Of a stretch of DNA of 43,366 nt, positions 30,584-39,439 are shown piece after piece (position 1 is the first letter of the stretch; the number at the start of each line of letters is the position of its first letter). This DNA is from Methylobacteriaceae bacterium. GTDB lineage: Bacteria; Pseudomonadota; Alphaproteobacteria; Rhizobiales; Beijerinckiaceae. A program made the position numbers and the translations under genes. The DNA lies in contig JAFASC010000051.1 in NCBI GenBank assembly GCA_019244955.1, positions 1 to 43,366 of the forward strand, in the 5' to 3' direction. Below the pieces are notes generated by a model, which made no database searches, had not been told where the DNA came from, and was given only the letters and a program-made list of their open reading frames with translations.

Positions 30584-30668
30584 ACCTCATCCCTTCGCAG
30601 CCGATTGCGTGAGCCGCGCAAGCGGCTTACCACGTCGCTGCGCGCGTTAGCTGCCAGGGGAGACTTGA

Positions 30669-31076
30669 GTGGGAGCAGGCCTGAACAAAACCGAATTGCA
30701 GCAATTGCAGGATTTTCTGCGCCGCTCTTTCGGCAATGAAGACCTGCGCGTGACGCCAAACCCGCGCAATCCCGACGATGCGGACGTCCATCTTGGTCAG
30801 CGGGTGATTGCCAATCTCAGCGTCGACGATGAGGACGGCGATCGCTCGTTTGCATTCGCGATGAAAATTCCGGTCGAGCGGCCGGTGCTACAGGATTACC
30901 TGAGACGGCTGTTCGAGAACGACAAACTGAAAATCGTGCCGCGCGGCCGCAAGACCGATTCCGTCGAACTTAATTCAGGCGAGGATTTCCTGGGCGTGGT
31001 TTCCGCCGACGATCCCAACGGCCGGAGCTTCACCCTGCAAATCGCTATCCTCGATTTCGACCTCGAAGATCTCTGA
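30669..31076 (+). CDS. DUF3126-like protein with apparent internal duplication
   Basis: GTG start. LQDFLRRSFGNEDLRVTPNPRNPDDADVHLGQRVIANLSVDDEDGDRSFAFAMKIP aligns with LQDYLRRLFENDKLKIVPRGRKTDSVELNSGEDFLGVVSADDPNGRSFTLQIAILD. Confidence 0.8.
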   Translation: MGAGLNKTELQQLQDFLRRSFGNEDLRVTPNPRNPDDADVHLGQRVIANLSVDDEDGDRSFAFAMKIPVERPVLQDYLRRLFENDKLKIVPRGRKTDSVELNSGEDFLGVVSADDPNGRSFTLQIAILDFDLEDL

Positions 31077-31081
31077 CCGAC

Positions 31082-31621
31082 ATGCCGCTCTACTCGCTGG
31101 ACGGTATCGTGCCGCAAGTGCCGGCGAACGGCCGTTACTGGGTCGCCCCGGACGCTCACGTGATCGGCAACGTCGTGCTCGAAGAGGATGCGAGCGTCTG
31201 GTTCGGGACGACAATCCGCGGCGACAATGAACGCATTGTCGTCGGAACCGGTACGAACATCCAGGAAGGCTGTATGCTGCATACCGATCCAGGCTTTCCG
31301 CTGACGATCGGTCCGCACTGCACGATCGGCCATCACGTCATCCTGCACGGCTGCACGATCGCGGAGGAAAGCCTCATCGGGATGGGCGCGACCATTCTCA
31401 ACGGCGCCCGCATCGCTCGCCATTGTCTGGTCGGCGCCAAAGCGCTTGTCACCGAAGGCAAAGAATTTCCAGAGAATTCGCTGATCGTCGGCGCGCCGGC
31501 ACGCGCAGCGCGCACCCTCGACGAGGCGGCGATTGCGCGGATGCGGGTGACGGCTGCGCACTATGTGCAGAACTGGCAGCGCTATGAACGCGGCCTGAGC
31601 GTCGCGAGCGTCGAGCGCTAG
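31082..31621 (+). CDS. Gamma-carbonic anhydrase family protein
   Basis: Left-handed beta-helix hexapeptides: DAHVIGNVVLEEDASVWFGTTIRGDNERIVVGTGTNIQEGCMLHTDPGFPLTIGPHCTIGHHVILHGCTIAEESLIGMGATILNGARI. Confidence 0.93.
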   Translation: MPLYSLDGIVPQVPANGRYWVAPDAHVIGNVVLEEDASVWFGTTIRGDNERIVVGTGTNIQEGCMLHTDPGFPLTIGPHCTIGHHVILHGCTIAEESLIGMGATILNGARIARHCLVGAKALVTEGKEFPENSLIVGAPARAARTLDEAAIARMRVTAAHYVQNWQRYERGLSVASVER

Positions 31622-32262
31622 AGCGTTATGTTTTCGTTGAAGCCGTCGACAGGGATGGGTCGGAAGAACTCGACCCCGATGCCGCCCATGAAGTGACGCA
31701 CGACCGTGCCGCTCGTCTGGCCGATAGTGACGGTCGATCCAAGTGGCGGCTGCACTTCCGTCGCGAGAGCCGCGCCCGACAGCGATATGTCGATGAGTTT
31801 GACAGGATGCGTCTGTCCGTCGCCAAGCCGCAGGATAGTGCGAGTGGCGCGCGGCGTCACGCGCGCGTGGCGGCGGTCTTCCAGCATGCCGAGCGCGTCG
31901 CGATTGATGAGCCAGGTGAGCTGCTCGGCGAGCTTCTCCCGCTTCATCAGCGGCAGCGACATGGAGAGCGCGAAGCCGTTCTTCGTGTGGCGTGCGATCA
32001 CGCCCTCGATTCGCCCGAGCTGGTCGAGGTAGACGATGACGCGCTCGCCGATGCCGCCGCGCACCGGTGCAAACAGCGATACGCCGCCGACCGACATGTC
32101 GACCGTCTGGCAGGGATATTCCTGCTTGTCCGCCAGCATGTAGCGGCCGAGAACGGTCACCTTCACCCGCTGGTGACGGCGCTGTTCAATCGGCTTTTGA
32201 GCCACACGCAGTTTGAGATTGGTTTGCAAGCTGGCCGATCCTGATCCAGGCGCTCGCGTCAA
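31618..32262 (-). CDS. Tandem PilZ-domain protein
   Basis: Two PilZ-like signatures: EQRRHQRVKVTV...TVDMSVGGVSLFA and EDRRHARVTPRA...LIDISLSGAAL. Start uncertain (TTG 32262 or an internal GTG). Confidence 0.8.
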   Translation of the reverse strand: MTRAPGSGSASLQTNLKLRVAQKPIEQRRHQRVKVTVLGRYMLADKQEYPCQTVDMSVGGVSLFAPVRGGIGERVIVYLDQLGRIEGVIARHTKNGFALSMSLPLMKREKLAEQLTWLINRDALGMLEDRRHARVTPRATRTILRLGDGQTHPVKLIDISLSGAALATEVQPPLGSTVTIGQTSGTVVRHFMGGIGVEFFRPIPVDGFNENITL

Positions 32263-32317
32263 CCTAAACAGCGCCGGTTAAGGGGCCATTACGCCGTTAA
32301 GATTGTTGGCGTGTCTT

Positions 32318-32902
32318 TCACGCACCACCCGCATAGACGGTTAGGTGGCCCCGGCGCCCGAGCGGCGCCTGGACAGCTTCCGGCCGATGCGGCGGAAGCG
32401 CTTCGTCATCGCCTATCCCGACCACGCGCATCGAGTGCAGGGCCAGCTTCTCGGCCGCGATCAGGCCGAACCAGGGCTCGCGCGCGCCGGAGGTGATGCA
32501 GCCGAGGACGCGCGCGTGGGTCTTACCATTGTGCCGGAGCGGCAGGAGGAGGAGCTCCATGTCCATGGCCTTGCGGCCCTGCGGCGCCGCCGACACCCCG
32601 GCGATCACCGGATGCGCGCCGTCGAGGACGGTGAGCATGAGGGCCATCGCATCGCGGCGCTCGTCGTCGGCCCAGAGATCGAGGAATGACCGCCCTTTCT
32701 GCTCGGAGAGCCAGAGCGCGTTGAGCCGCGTGCCCGAAAGGCGGATCGGAAACACACAGGCGGAATCGATCTCGAGCAGGAACGTGTCGGCAAGCACGTT
32801 GCGGATGGCGGCGGGGTCGATTTCGGCGCGCTCGGGAGCGGCGCGACCTTTGCGCAGGCGATCCCAATAGGCAAACAATTCCCGTGTCGCCGCCTGTCTC
32901 AT
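32318..32902 (-). CDS. PAS-domain (PAS_5-type) protein
   Basis: MRQAATRELFAYWDRLRKGRAAPERAEIDPAAIRNVLADTFLLEIDSACVFPIRLSGTRLNALWLSEQKGRSFLDLWADDERRDAMALM. Confidence 0.78.
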   Translation of the reverse strand: MRQAATRELFAYWDRLRKGRAAPERAEIDPAAIRNVLADTFLLEIDSACVFPIRLSGTRLNALWLSEQKGRSFLDLWADDERRDAMALMLTVLDGAHPVIAGVSAAPQGRKAMDMELLLLPLRHNGKTHARVLGCITSGAREPWFGLIAAEKLALHSMRVVGIGDDEALPPHRPEAVQAPLGRRGHLTVYAGGA

Positions 32903-33063
32903 TTTACCTTTTCCCGGCCGTCTGGTGCAGCGCTTCTGTCTCGGAACGGAACCGCCCGGCTCATCCGGGCGCCCTCCGACACGGGAGAGCAGGGCATGTG
33001 CCAGTGCTTGCGTGGCCTGGCGGCAATCGCCATGTTCGGCCACCTCCGGGCCAAGGAGCGCGG

Positions 33064-33921
33064 GTGAGCAAACGTCAGCCGGTCTTCAATCTTCCAGGCG
33101 TGATCCTCGCGCTGCTCGCTGCCTTCGCGGCCGTGCAGGTGGCGCGCGACTTCGTTTCCCCGCAGAGCGATGCCTGGCTGATCACGACCTTCGGCTTCGT
33201 TCCGGCGCGGTTTTCACGCCATTTTGCACCCGGCGGGCTCGCCAATTCCATTGCCGAGCAGATCGCCTCCGGCGCGCCCGAGGCCACGATCCGCTGGTTT
33301 CTCGGAAATGGCGGCTGGCCCTGGTGGAGCCCGGTCACCTATGCCTTCCTGCACGGCGACTGGATGCATCTTAGCCTGAACGGGTTGTGGCTTGCCGCCT
33401 TCGGCACGGCGGTCGCGCGCCGCTTCGGGCCGCTGCGTTTTCTCGGCCTTTTCGTCCTGTCGGGAGTAGCTGGCGCCGCCGCTTTCCTGCTCGTTCACCC
33501 GTACGGGCTTGAGCCTGTCGTCGGCGCCTCGGCGGCAATTTCGGGCGCGGTCGCGGCCGCAATGCGGTTTGCCTTCGAGCCGAATGCCCCGCTCGGGCCC
33601 GGCAGAAATGCCCTGGTTGGCGGCGACACCGCCTACTTTCTCCCGGCTTTGCCGCTTGCCCGCGTGTTTCGCGACGGCCGCGCGCTTGTCTTTCTGCTGA
33701 CCTGGCTCGGCTGCAATATCCTTTTCGGTGCGTTCGCCCGCCCGCTCGGCGTCGGCGATGCGGCGGTGGCGTGGGAAGCCCATATCGGCGGCTTCCTATT
33801 CGGGCTTTTCGCCTTCTCGTTCTTCGATCCGACGCCCAATCAGAGTTTGGCGGTAGAGCCCTTCCCGGACCTCGACGTGTCGACCTCCTCGCAAGCCAGC
33901 GGCCCGCGCCACGTCCCATAG
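33064..33921 (+). CDS. Rhomboid family intramembrane serine protease
   Basis: GTG start; WWSPVTYAFLHGDWMHLSLNGLWLAAFG; GASAAISGAVAAAMRFAF (catalytic Ser context); WEAHIGGFLFGLFAF (catalytic His context). Confidence 0.9.
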   Translation: MSKRQPVFNLPGVILALLAAFAAVQVARDFVSPQSDAWLITTFGFVPARFSRHFAPGGLANSIAEQIASGAPEATIRWFLGNGGWPWWSPVTYAFLHGDWMHLSLNGLWLAAFGTAVARRFGPLRFLGLFVLSGVAGAAAFLLVHPYGLEPVVGASAAISGAVAAAMRFAFEPNAPLGPGRNALVGGDTAYFLPALPLARVFRDGRALVFLLTWLGCNILFGAFARPLGVGDAAVAWEAHIGGFLFGLFAFSFFDPTPNQSLAVEPFPDLDVSTSSQASGPRHVP

Positions 33922-34196
33922 CTCCAGGGCAGGAACGAGTGCGCTCCAGCCGGCAGCGCCCGCGGCACCGGATCGTAGCCGTGCGTGCCCCAGGGATGGC
34001 AGCGGCAGAGGCGGGCAAATCCCATCCATCCGCCGGCCCACAATCCGTGGTGCTCGATTGCTTCGGATGCGTAGTCGGAGCAGGTCGGCAAATGTCGGCA
34101 GGCGCGCCCGACAAGTGCGGAAAATGTCAGCTGATAGACCCGGATCGCCCCGCGCGCTGCGCTAATGTGCCATCGCGAGGGAACATGGCTCGTCAT
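33840..34196 (-). CDS. yidD: Membrane protein insertion efficiency factor YidD
   Basis: AIRVYQLTFSALVGRACRHLPTCSDYASEAIEHHGLWAGGWMGFARLCRCHPWGTHGYDPVP. Confidence 0.93.
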   Translation of the reverse strand: MTSHVPSRWHISAARGAIRVYQLTFSALVGRACRHLPTCSDYASEAIEHHGLWAGGWMGFARLCRCHPWGTHGYDPVPRALPAGAHSFLPWSYGTWRGPLACEEVDTSRSGKGSTAKL

Positions 34197-34699
34197 TCCG
34201 CGGCCGCGGAAGTCTTTGTCGCCGCGATGCGGTTCAACGCCTCGACGACGGCGTCGAACGTGAGCAGCGTCGAGGCATGCCGCGCTTTATAGTCGCGTAC
34301 CGGCTCGAGCACGCCGATCTCCGCCCAGCGTCCGCCAGGCGGGGCGCCGTTCTCCTTCAGCATCTTGCGGACCCTCTCGCGCAATTCCTGCAATTCCTCG
34401 GGGGTCGAGCCGATCACGTTGCGCGCCATGATCGAGGAGGAGGCCTGACCGAGCGCGCAGGCTTTGACGTCGTGAGCGAAATCGCTCACCCGGCCATCGC
34501 TGAGATTGAGGTCGACCGTCACCGTCGATCCGCAGAGCTTCGAATGCGCCGTGGCGGAACCTTGCGGGGCTTGGAGTCGTCCAAGCCGCGGGATGTCTGC
34601 GGCGAGTTCGAGAATGCGCTTGTTGTAGATGTCGTTGAGCATGAATAGGTCTGCGGCCGGGCCTGGCTGAAATCCCTGTCCCGGGTGGTATATAGTCAT
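34193..34699 (-). CDS. Iron-sulfur cluster assembly scaffold (IscU/NifU-N-like)
   Basis: DIYNKRILELAADIPRLGRLQAPQGSATAHSKLCGSTVTVDLNLSDGRVSDFAHDVKACALGQASSSIMARNVIG; stop overlaps the yidD start (ATGA). Confidence 0.88.
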   Translation of the reverse strand: MTIYHPGQGFQPGPAADLFMLNDIYNKRILELAADIPRLGRLQAPQGSATAHSKLCGSTVTVDLNLSDGRVSDFAHDVKACALGQASSSIMARNVIGSTPEELQELRERVRKMLKENGAPPGGRWAEIGVLEPVRDYKARHASTLLTFDAVVEALNRIAATKTSAAAE

Positions 34700-34748
34700 C
34701 GATAACGCGGGTGCGAAGGCTTAAGGGTCCGCACGTCGGGAGAGCTTC

Positions 34749-35423
34749 ATGGATGCTGTGGTGAAAGCCTTGTCGGCGCGGTCGCGCGAAACCAACGCGG
34801 TGCGCAGCCGTGCGGCGGAAGATGCGCTGCCCCAGCCCCGTGTCACCCGCGACGAGGCGGAAGCCGCCGTCCGCACGCTGATCCGCTGGGCCGGCGACGA
34901 TCCGGCCCGCGAGGGTCTGATCGACACGCCACGTCGCGTCGCCGACGCTTATCTCGAACTGTTCAAGGGCTACCGCGACGATCCGGACGCGCTCTTGGCG
35001 CGGGTCTTCGAGGAAGTCGAAGGCTATGGCGACATGGTGCTCGTGCGCGACATTCCGTTCGCCTCGCATTGCGAGCATCACATGCTGCCCTTCGTCGGCC
35101 GGGCGCATATCGGCTATTACCCCAATCGCGGCGTCGTCGGCTTGTCGAAGCTCGCGCGGCTCGTCGACGTCTTTGCGCGTCGGCTGCAGACCCAGGAGAC
35201 AATGACGGTTCAGATCGTGCAATCGATCCAGGACGCGCTCGATCCGCGCGGCGTCGCCGTCGTCGTCGAGGCAGAGCATATGTGCATGTCCATGCGCGGC
35301 ATCCGCAAGCAGGGCACATCGACCACGACCAGCCATTTCACCGGCGTGTTCCGGGACGACCCGAACGAGCAGATCCGCTTCCTCACGATGCTGCGCGGTC
35401 CGGATTCCACGCTGCGCAGGTGA
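34749..35423 (+). CDS. folE: GTP cyclohydrolase I
   Basis: [88 protein letters not shown]. Confidence 0.96.
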   Translation: MDAVVKALSARSRETNAVRSRAAEDALPQPRVTRDEAEAAVRTLIRWAGDDPAREGLIDTPRRVADAYLELFKGYRDDPDALLARVFEEVEGYGDMVLVRDIPFASHCEHHMLPFVGRAHIGYYPNRGVVGLSKLARLVDVFARRLQTQETMTVQIVQSIQDALDPRGVAVVVEAEHMCMSMRGIRKQGTSTTTSHFTGVFRDDPNEQIRFLTMLRGPDSTLRR

Positions 35424-36490
35424 GCGCGAAGGCTCAGGCGCAGAAGCGCGAGCCGGCGAGCCAATCCCATTCGCTCGCGCCCATGGAAGCCCATCTCGTC
35501 GCCGCGCTTCCGGAGGGATCGGGCTGGCAATTCGAACCGAAATGGGATGGGTTTCGCTGTCTTGCCTTTCGCCGCGGCGACGAAGTTGATCTGCGCGCCA
35601 AAAGCGGCAAGCCGCTCGCGCGTTATTTCCCCGAAATTGTCACTGGATTGCGTGACCTGCCGCTCGATCCGTTCGTCCTCGATGGCGAACTCGCGATAGC
35701 GCAAGGCGACGTGCTTTCCTTCGATGCGCTGCAGATGCGGTTGCACCCCGCCGAAAGCCGCATCCGGAAGCTGGCGCAGGAGACGCCGGCATTCCTTATT
35801 CTGTTCGATGCGCTGGCTCTTCCCGGCGAGCCCAACATAGCGCAGGTGCCGCTGACCGAGCGCCGCGCCGCGCTCGACGAGACTTATGCCTCGATGGCAG
35901 GCAATGCGTATCTGCGGCTTTCGCCATACACGCGCCGACGCGCCGATGCGCAGCGCTGGCTCGACAAAGCGGGCGGCGCGATCGATGGCGTCGTCGCCAA
36001 GCGCATCGACGAGCCGTATCGGCCGGGCGAACGTGCCATGCTGAAAGTGAAGCGGATGCGCACCGCCGATTCCGTCGTCGGGGGCTTCCGCTACGAGCGC
36101 GATTCCGCATTGGTGGGCTCGCTTCTGCTCGGATTATACAACGACGCCGGCAAACTCGATCACGTCGGTTTCAGCTCGGCGATCGCCGATCGTGACAAGC
36201 CGGCGCTCACGAAAAAGCTCGAAAAGCTGATCGGACCGCCGGGTTTTGATGGAAATGCGCCAGGCGCACCGAGCCGCTGGAGCACCGAGCGCTCGACCGA
36301 GTGGCAGCCGTTGAAACCGAAGCTCGTCGTCGAAGTGCGCTACGACCACGTAACCGGCAGCCGCTTTCGCCACGGCACCAGCATTGTGCGCTGGCGCCCC
36401 GACAAGTCCCCGCGGCAATGCACGATGGAGCAACTCGGGCACGAGGCGAGGCCGGGTAAGCTCATCGAGCAGATGATGCGCGGCACATGA
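35420..36490 (+). CDS. ATP-dependent DNA ligase (LigC-like)
   Basis: GTG start overlapping the folE TGA; motif [46 protein letters not shown]-terminal OB-like region. Confidence 0.9.
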   Translation: MSAKAQAQKREPASQSHSLAPMEAHLVAALPEGSGWQFEPKWDGFRCLAFRRGDEVDLRAKSGKPLARYFPEIVTGLRDLPLDPFVLDGELAIAQGDVLSFDALQMRLHPAESRIRKLAQETPAFLILFDALALPGEPNIAQVPLTERRAALDETYASMAGNAYLRLSPYTRRRADAQRWLDKAGGAIDGVVAKRIDEPYRPGERAMLKVKRMRTADSVVGGFRYERDSALVGSLLLGLYNDAGKLDHVGFSSAIADRDKPALTKKLEKLIGPPGFDGNAPGAPSRWSTERSTEWQPLKPKLVVEVRYDHVTGSRFRHGTSIVRWRPDKSPRQCTMEQLGHEARPGKLIEQMMRGT

Positions 36491-36585
36491 CCCGGCAATT
36501 CGGCGCTAGTGCGGGAAAGCCACAGACCGTTTCTATTTGTGCGCCGCGTTTGACTTGCGTTTTGCACGGACAATAGTGTTTTTCC

Positions 36586-36957
36586 ATGCACCGACGGGTG
36601 ACCAGGGCAGTGCTTCGACCGGCGATCGCGCTTGTTGCGGTCTATGCTTTGCTTTTAAACGCGCTGCTGTCGGCGGCCGTGCCCTTTCATCCCGCGCCGT
36701 CCGGCGAACCCATCATCTGCTTGCATGACGGCGGCGCACCGGACCAACCTGCGGGGCCGTCCTCGGCGCACGATGACTCGTGCTGTGTGGCGGTATGCGG
36801 GATGGGCGTCGCGGCCCTGCCGCCCTCCGACTATTCCCGCGTTCCGGTGTTGCGCCTCAGCACATTCTCGAGGATCGGCTGGTCGGTCCGGTTCGTCGCA
36901 CTACCGCCACCTCCAAAGGCACAAGCAAATCCTCGAGGTCCGCCGTCACTCGTCTGA
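36586..36957 (+). CDS. DUF2946-like His/Cys-containing protein of a copper cluster
   Basis: One TM then PIICLHDGGAPDQPAGPSSAHDDSCCVAVCGMG; position at the head of the copC/copD cluster. Confidence 0.6.
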   Translation: MHRRVTRAVLRPAIALVAVYALLLNALLSAAVPFHPAPSGEPIICLHDGGAPDQPAGPSSAHDDSCCVAVCGMGVAALPPSDYSRVPVLRLSTFSRIGWSVRFVALPPPPKAQANPRGPPSLV

Positions 36958-36993
36958 TGCAATCGCTGTTCGATTCTCAGAGAGGACCTCCCC

Positions 36994-38043
36994 ATGTCTA
37001 CCATTCGATCTGGCCATGCTGCGCATGGCGCATATACCCTGCGAGGCAAGCGCGCATGCATTGCTGCCGCGTTCGCAATCGGCACGTTGGCGATGTACGG
37101 CGCGTCTCCCGCCGCGGCGCATTGCTTTGCCGGCGCGCGCTTCTTTCCCGCCACTCTCAGCGTCGACGATCCTTGCGTCGCCGACGAATTGTCGCTCCCG
37201 ACCGTTTCGACCTTTAGGACCGGCGATATTCCGGCCAATCGCGAACTCGACATTTCCGCCGAGTTCTCAAAGCGCATAACCGAAGATTTCGGCGTGTCGG
37301 TCGGCCGCACCTACACGCGCCTATGGGTTCCCGGCGGACCGGGTGCGCATGGATGGCAGAACCTGGAAACGACGTTCAAATACCAGTTTCTCACCTGGCC
37401 GCAGTCGGAATTCGTGCTGTCGGCCGGTGTCTCCGTCGAATGGGGCCGGACCGGAAATGCGTCGGTCGGCGCGGAGAAGTTCCACACGATTACCCCCACT
37501 CTTTACGTCGGCAAAGGATTTGGCGACCTGCCGTCCGCTGCCGGCTTTCTGCGCGCATTCGGTATCACCGGTCAGGTTGGCTACGCGATTCCGAGCTGGA
37601 GGCGCACGGTCACGACGTCAATCGATCCGGATAGCGGCAACTTCAGCTTCGATGAAGAGCGCCACCCGCATTTCCTGCAATATGGCGGAAGCGTTCAGTT
37701 CAGCATGCCGTATCTCAAGGCGAACGTCGTCGATCTTGGGCTGCCTGACGTGATCAACCGGATGGTCCCGCTCGTCGAGGCAAGTTTCAGCACGCCCGTG
37801 CGTAATGTGGTGACAAGCGCGAACACGTTTGACGACACGAACAGGACCACCGGCACGGTCAATCCCGGCGTCATCTACGTCGCCGACAAATTTCAGATCG
37901 GAGCCGAGGCGATCATTCCCATCAACCGGGCGAGCGGCAAGGGTGTCGGCTGGGTCGCGCAACTGCACTTCTATCTGGACGACATTTTCCCGACGAGTAT
38001 CGGTCGTCCCATTATCCCGGTTTCGGCGAGGATCGGCCAATGA
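36994..38043 (+). CDS. Outer-membrane-beta-barrel-like secreted protein
   Basis: Signal region ACIAAAFAIGTLAMYGASPAAA and alternating aromatic/glycine strands (ETTFKYQFLTWPQSEFVLSAGVSVEWGRTG...VAQLHFYLDDIFP). Confidence 0.6.
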   Translation: MSTIRSGHAAHGAYTLRGKRACIAAAFAIGTLAMYGASPAAAHCFAGARFFPATLSVDDPCVADELSLPTVSTFRTGDIPANRELDISAEFSKRITEDFGVSVGRTYTRLWVPGGPGAHGWQNLETTFKYQFLTWPQSEFVLSAGVSVEWGRTGNASVGAEKFHTITPTLYVGKGFGDLPSAAGFLRAFGITGQVGYAIPSWRRTVTTSIDPDSGNFSFDEERHPHFLQYGGSVQFSMPYLKANVVDLGLPDVINRMVPLVEASFSTPVRNVVTSANTFDDTNRTTGTVNPGVIYVADKFQIGAEAIIPINRASGKGVGWVAQLHFYLDDIFPTSIGRPIIPVSARIGQ

Positions 38044-38393
38044 GAATCATCCGCAAAGCTCTCCTCGCCGGCGTGCTCGCGCTGACAAGCGCCGCCGCAC
38101 ATGCGCATGCACAATTGGACAGCGCCAATCCCCGCGTCGGCAGCACGGTCAGCGCCGCACCTTCGGTGCTCACCCTGAACTTCAGCGAACCCGTGGAGCC
38201 CGCCTTCAGCACGGTGCAAGTGACGGACTCTGCCGGCCGCCGCGTCGATGCCGGCAAGCCGCGCGTCAACGGACGTCAGGTGCAGGTGCCGCTGCGGCCG
38301 CTCGCGGCGGGACAATACAATGTGCATTGGCGCGTACTTTCGGTCGATACGCACACGACGGAAGGGAGCTTCGGCTTCGAAATCAGGCCATGA
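38040..38393 (+). CDS. copC: Copper-binding periplasmic protein CopC
   Basis: AHAHAQLDSANPRVGSTVSAAPSVLTLNFSEPVEPAFSTVQVTDSAG...YNVHWRVLSVDTHTTEGSFGFEI. Confidence 0.93.
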   Translation: MRIIRKALLAGVLALTSAAAHAHAQLDSANPRVGSTVSAAPSVLTLNFSEPVEPAFSTVQVTDSAGRRVDAGKPRVNGRQVQVPLRPLAAGQYNVHWRVLSVDTHTTEGSFGFEIRP

Positions 38394-39295
38394 CCGATGC
38401 AGGCTTCGCCGCGCTCGCGGCGGCGCGGTGGATTCACTTTGCCTCGGTGATGCTCATATTCGGCGGCTCGCTGTTTGCCTTCTACGCGCTGCCGCGGCAA
38501 ACAGCGGCGCCGGAGCTTGCGGATGCTCGCGGCCTGCTGCGCCTCGCCGCGCCAATCGCGTTCGTCTCCGGAATCGCTTGGGCAGGCGCGTCGCTCGTCA
38601 ACATCACCGGGGAGGCGGACAGCCTCCTCGACCGGCAAGCGCTTTCGGCGTTTTTGTTCGAGACGGGCTTCGGCAGGGCCTGGGTGGTGCGACTTGCCGG
38701 TCTGCTCGTCCTGCTCATTGCAGCCTTGTCGCTCCGCGCCGATTTGCGCGAGCGGACTTTCGGCGCCGTGCTGATCACGATTGTCGCCGCATTGCTGCTC
38801 GTCAGCCAGGCCTGGATTGGCCATCCTGCCGCTGCCACCGGCGCTGAGCGCAACTTAATTATTGCGGGCTACGCACTGCATGTACTTGGCGCCGGCGCGT
38901 GGCTCGGCGGTCTCGTGCCGCTATCGTGGATGTTGCGCGAGCGCGAGCGTGCCCGGGGTGACGAGGTCGAGTTTGCGCTGCAGCGGTTCTCAGCTGTCGG
39001 GATGCTCGCCATCCTCAGCATTCTAGCCGGTGGTTTGGTAAACGCATGGGCGCGATGGAACTCGTTCGACGTGGTCCTGTCGAGCGCCTGGGGCAAGATT
39101 CTGATCGTAAAAGCAGTCGGGTTTGTTGCTCTTTTGGCGTTGGCGTTCGCCAACCGTTTCGTGCTCATGCCGCGACTGGCCGAAACGGGCGCGCTCCGCG
39201 GCAAACTCGCTCGCAATGTGGCGGCGGAGCAGGCACTGGGTCTTGCAGTCCTGGCCGCCGCCGCTGTCCTCGGCATCCTGCCGCCACCTGCTTAG
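38390..39295 (+). CDS. copD: Copper homeostasis membrane protein CopD
   Basis: From ATG 38390: AARWIHFASVMLIFGGSLFAFYAL...SQAWIGHPAAATGAERNLIIAGYALHVLGAGAWLGGLVPL; ATGA overlap with copC. Confidence 0.92.
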   Translation: MTDAGFAALAAARWIHFASVMLIFGGSLFAFYALPRQTAAPELADARGLLRLAAPIAFVSGIAWAGASLVNITGEADSLLDRQALSAFLFETGFGRAWVVRLAGLLVLLIAALSLRADLRERTFGAVLITIVAALLLVSQAWIGHPAAATGAERNLIIAGYALHVLGAGAWLGGLVPLSWMLRERERARGDEVEFALQRFSAVGMLAILSILAGGLVNAWARWNSFDVVLSSAWGKILIVKAVGFVALLALAFANRFVLMPRLAETGALRGKLARNVAAEQALGLAVLAAAAVLGILPPPA

Positions 39296-39303
39296 TTGCG
39301 CCC

Positions 39304-39360
39304 GCCCCGCTTACCATACAGTCAAGACTAAGACGCAAGACTAAGATTATGTAGCGGGGC
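39304..39360 (+). repeat. Stem-loop whose loop holds two copies of CAAGACTAAGA
   Basis: GCCCCGCTTAC (39304-39314) pairs with GTAGCGGGGC (39351-39360) with one bulged T; loop has CAAGACTAAGA at 39323-39333 and 39336-39346. Confidence 0.65.
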
Positions 39361-39439
39361 TGCGCTTTTGCTCAGCTGAAACCAAACCACTTGTTCGTCA
39401 TTGCAAGTGCGGTTCAAAGGTTCAGGTGGAGGTTAAGCC

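Noticed and set aside
35069-35419. N-terminal 117 codons of the 473-aa ligase ORF
   Set aside because: Out-of-frame read-through inside folE; the likely ligase start is GTG at 35420.
39398-39415. GTCATTGCAAGTGCGGTTC as a possible second copy of the 43298 repeat
   Set aside because: Only the first half matches and the palindromic arm GCAAT is missing; likely chance.
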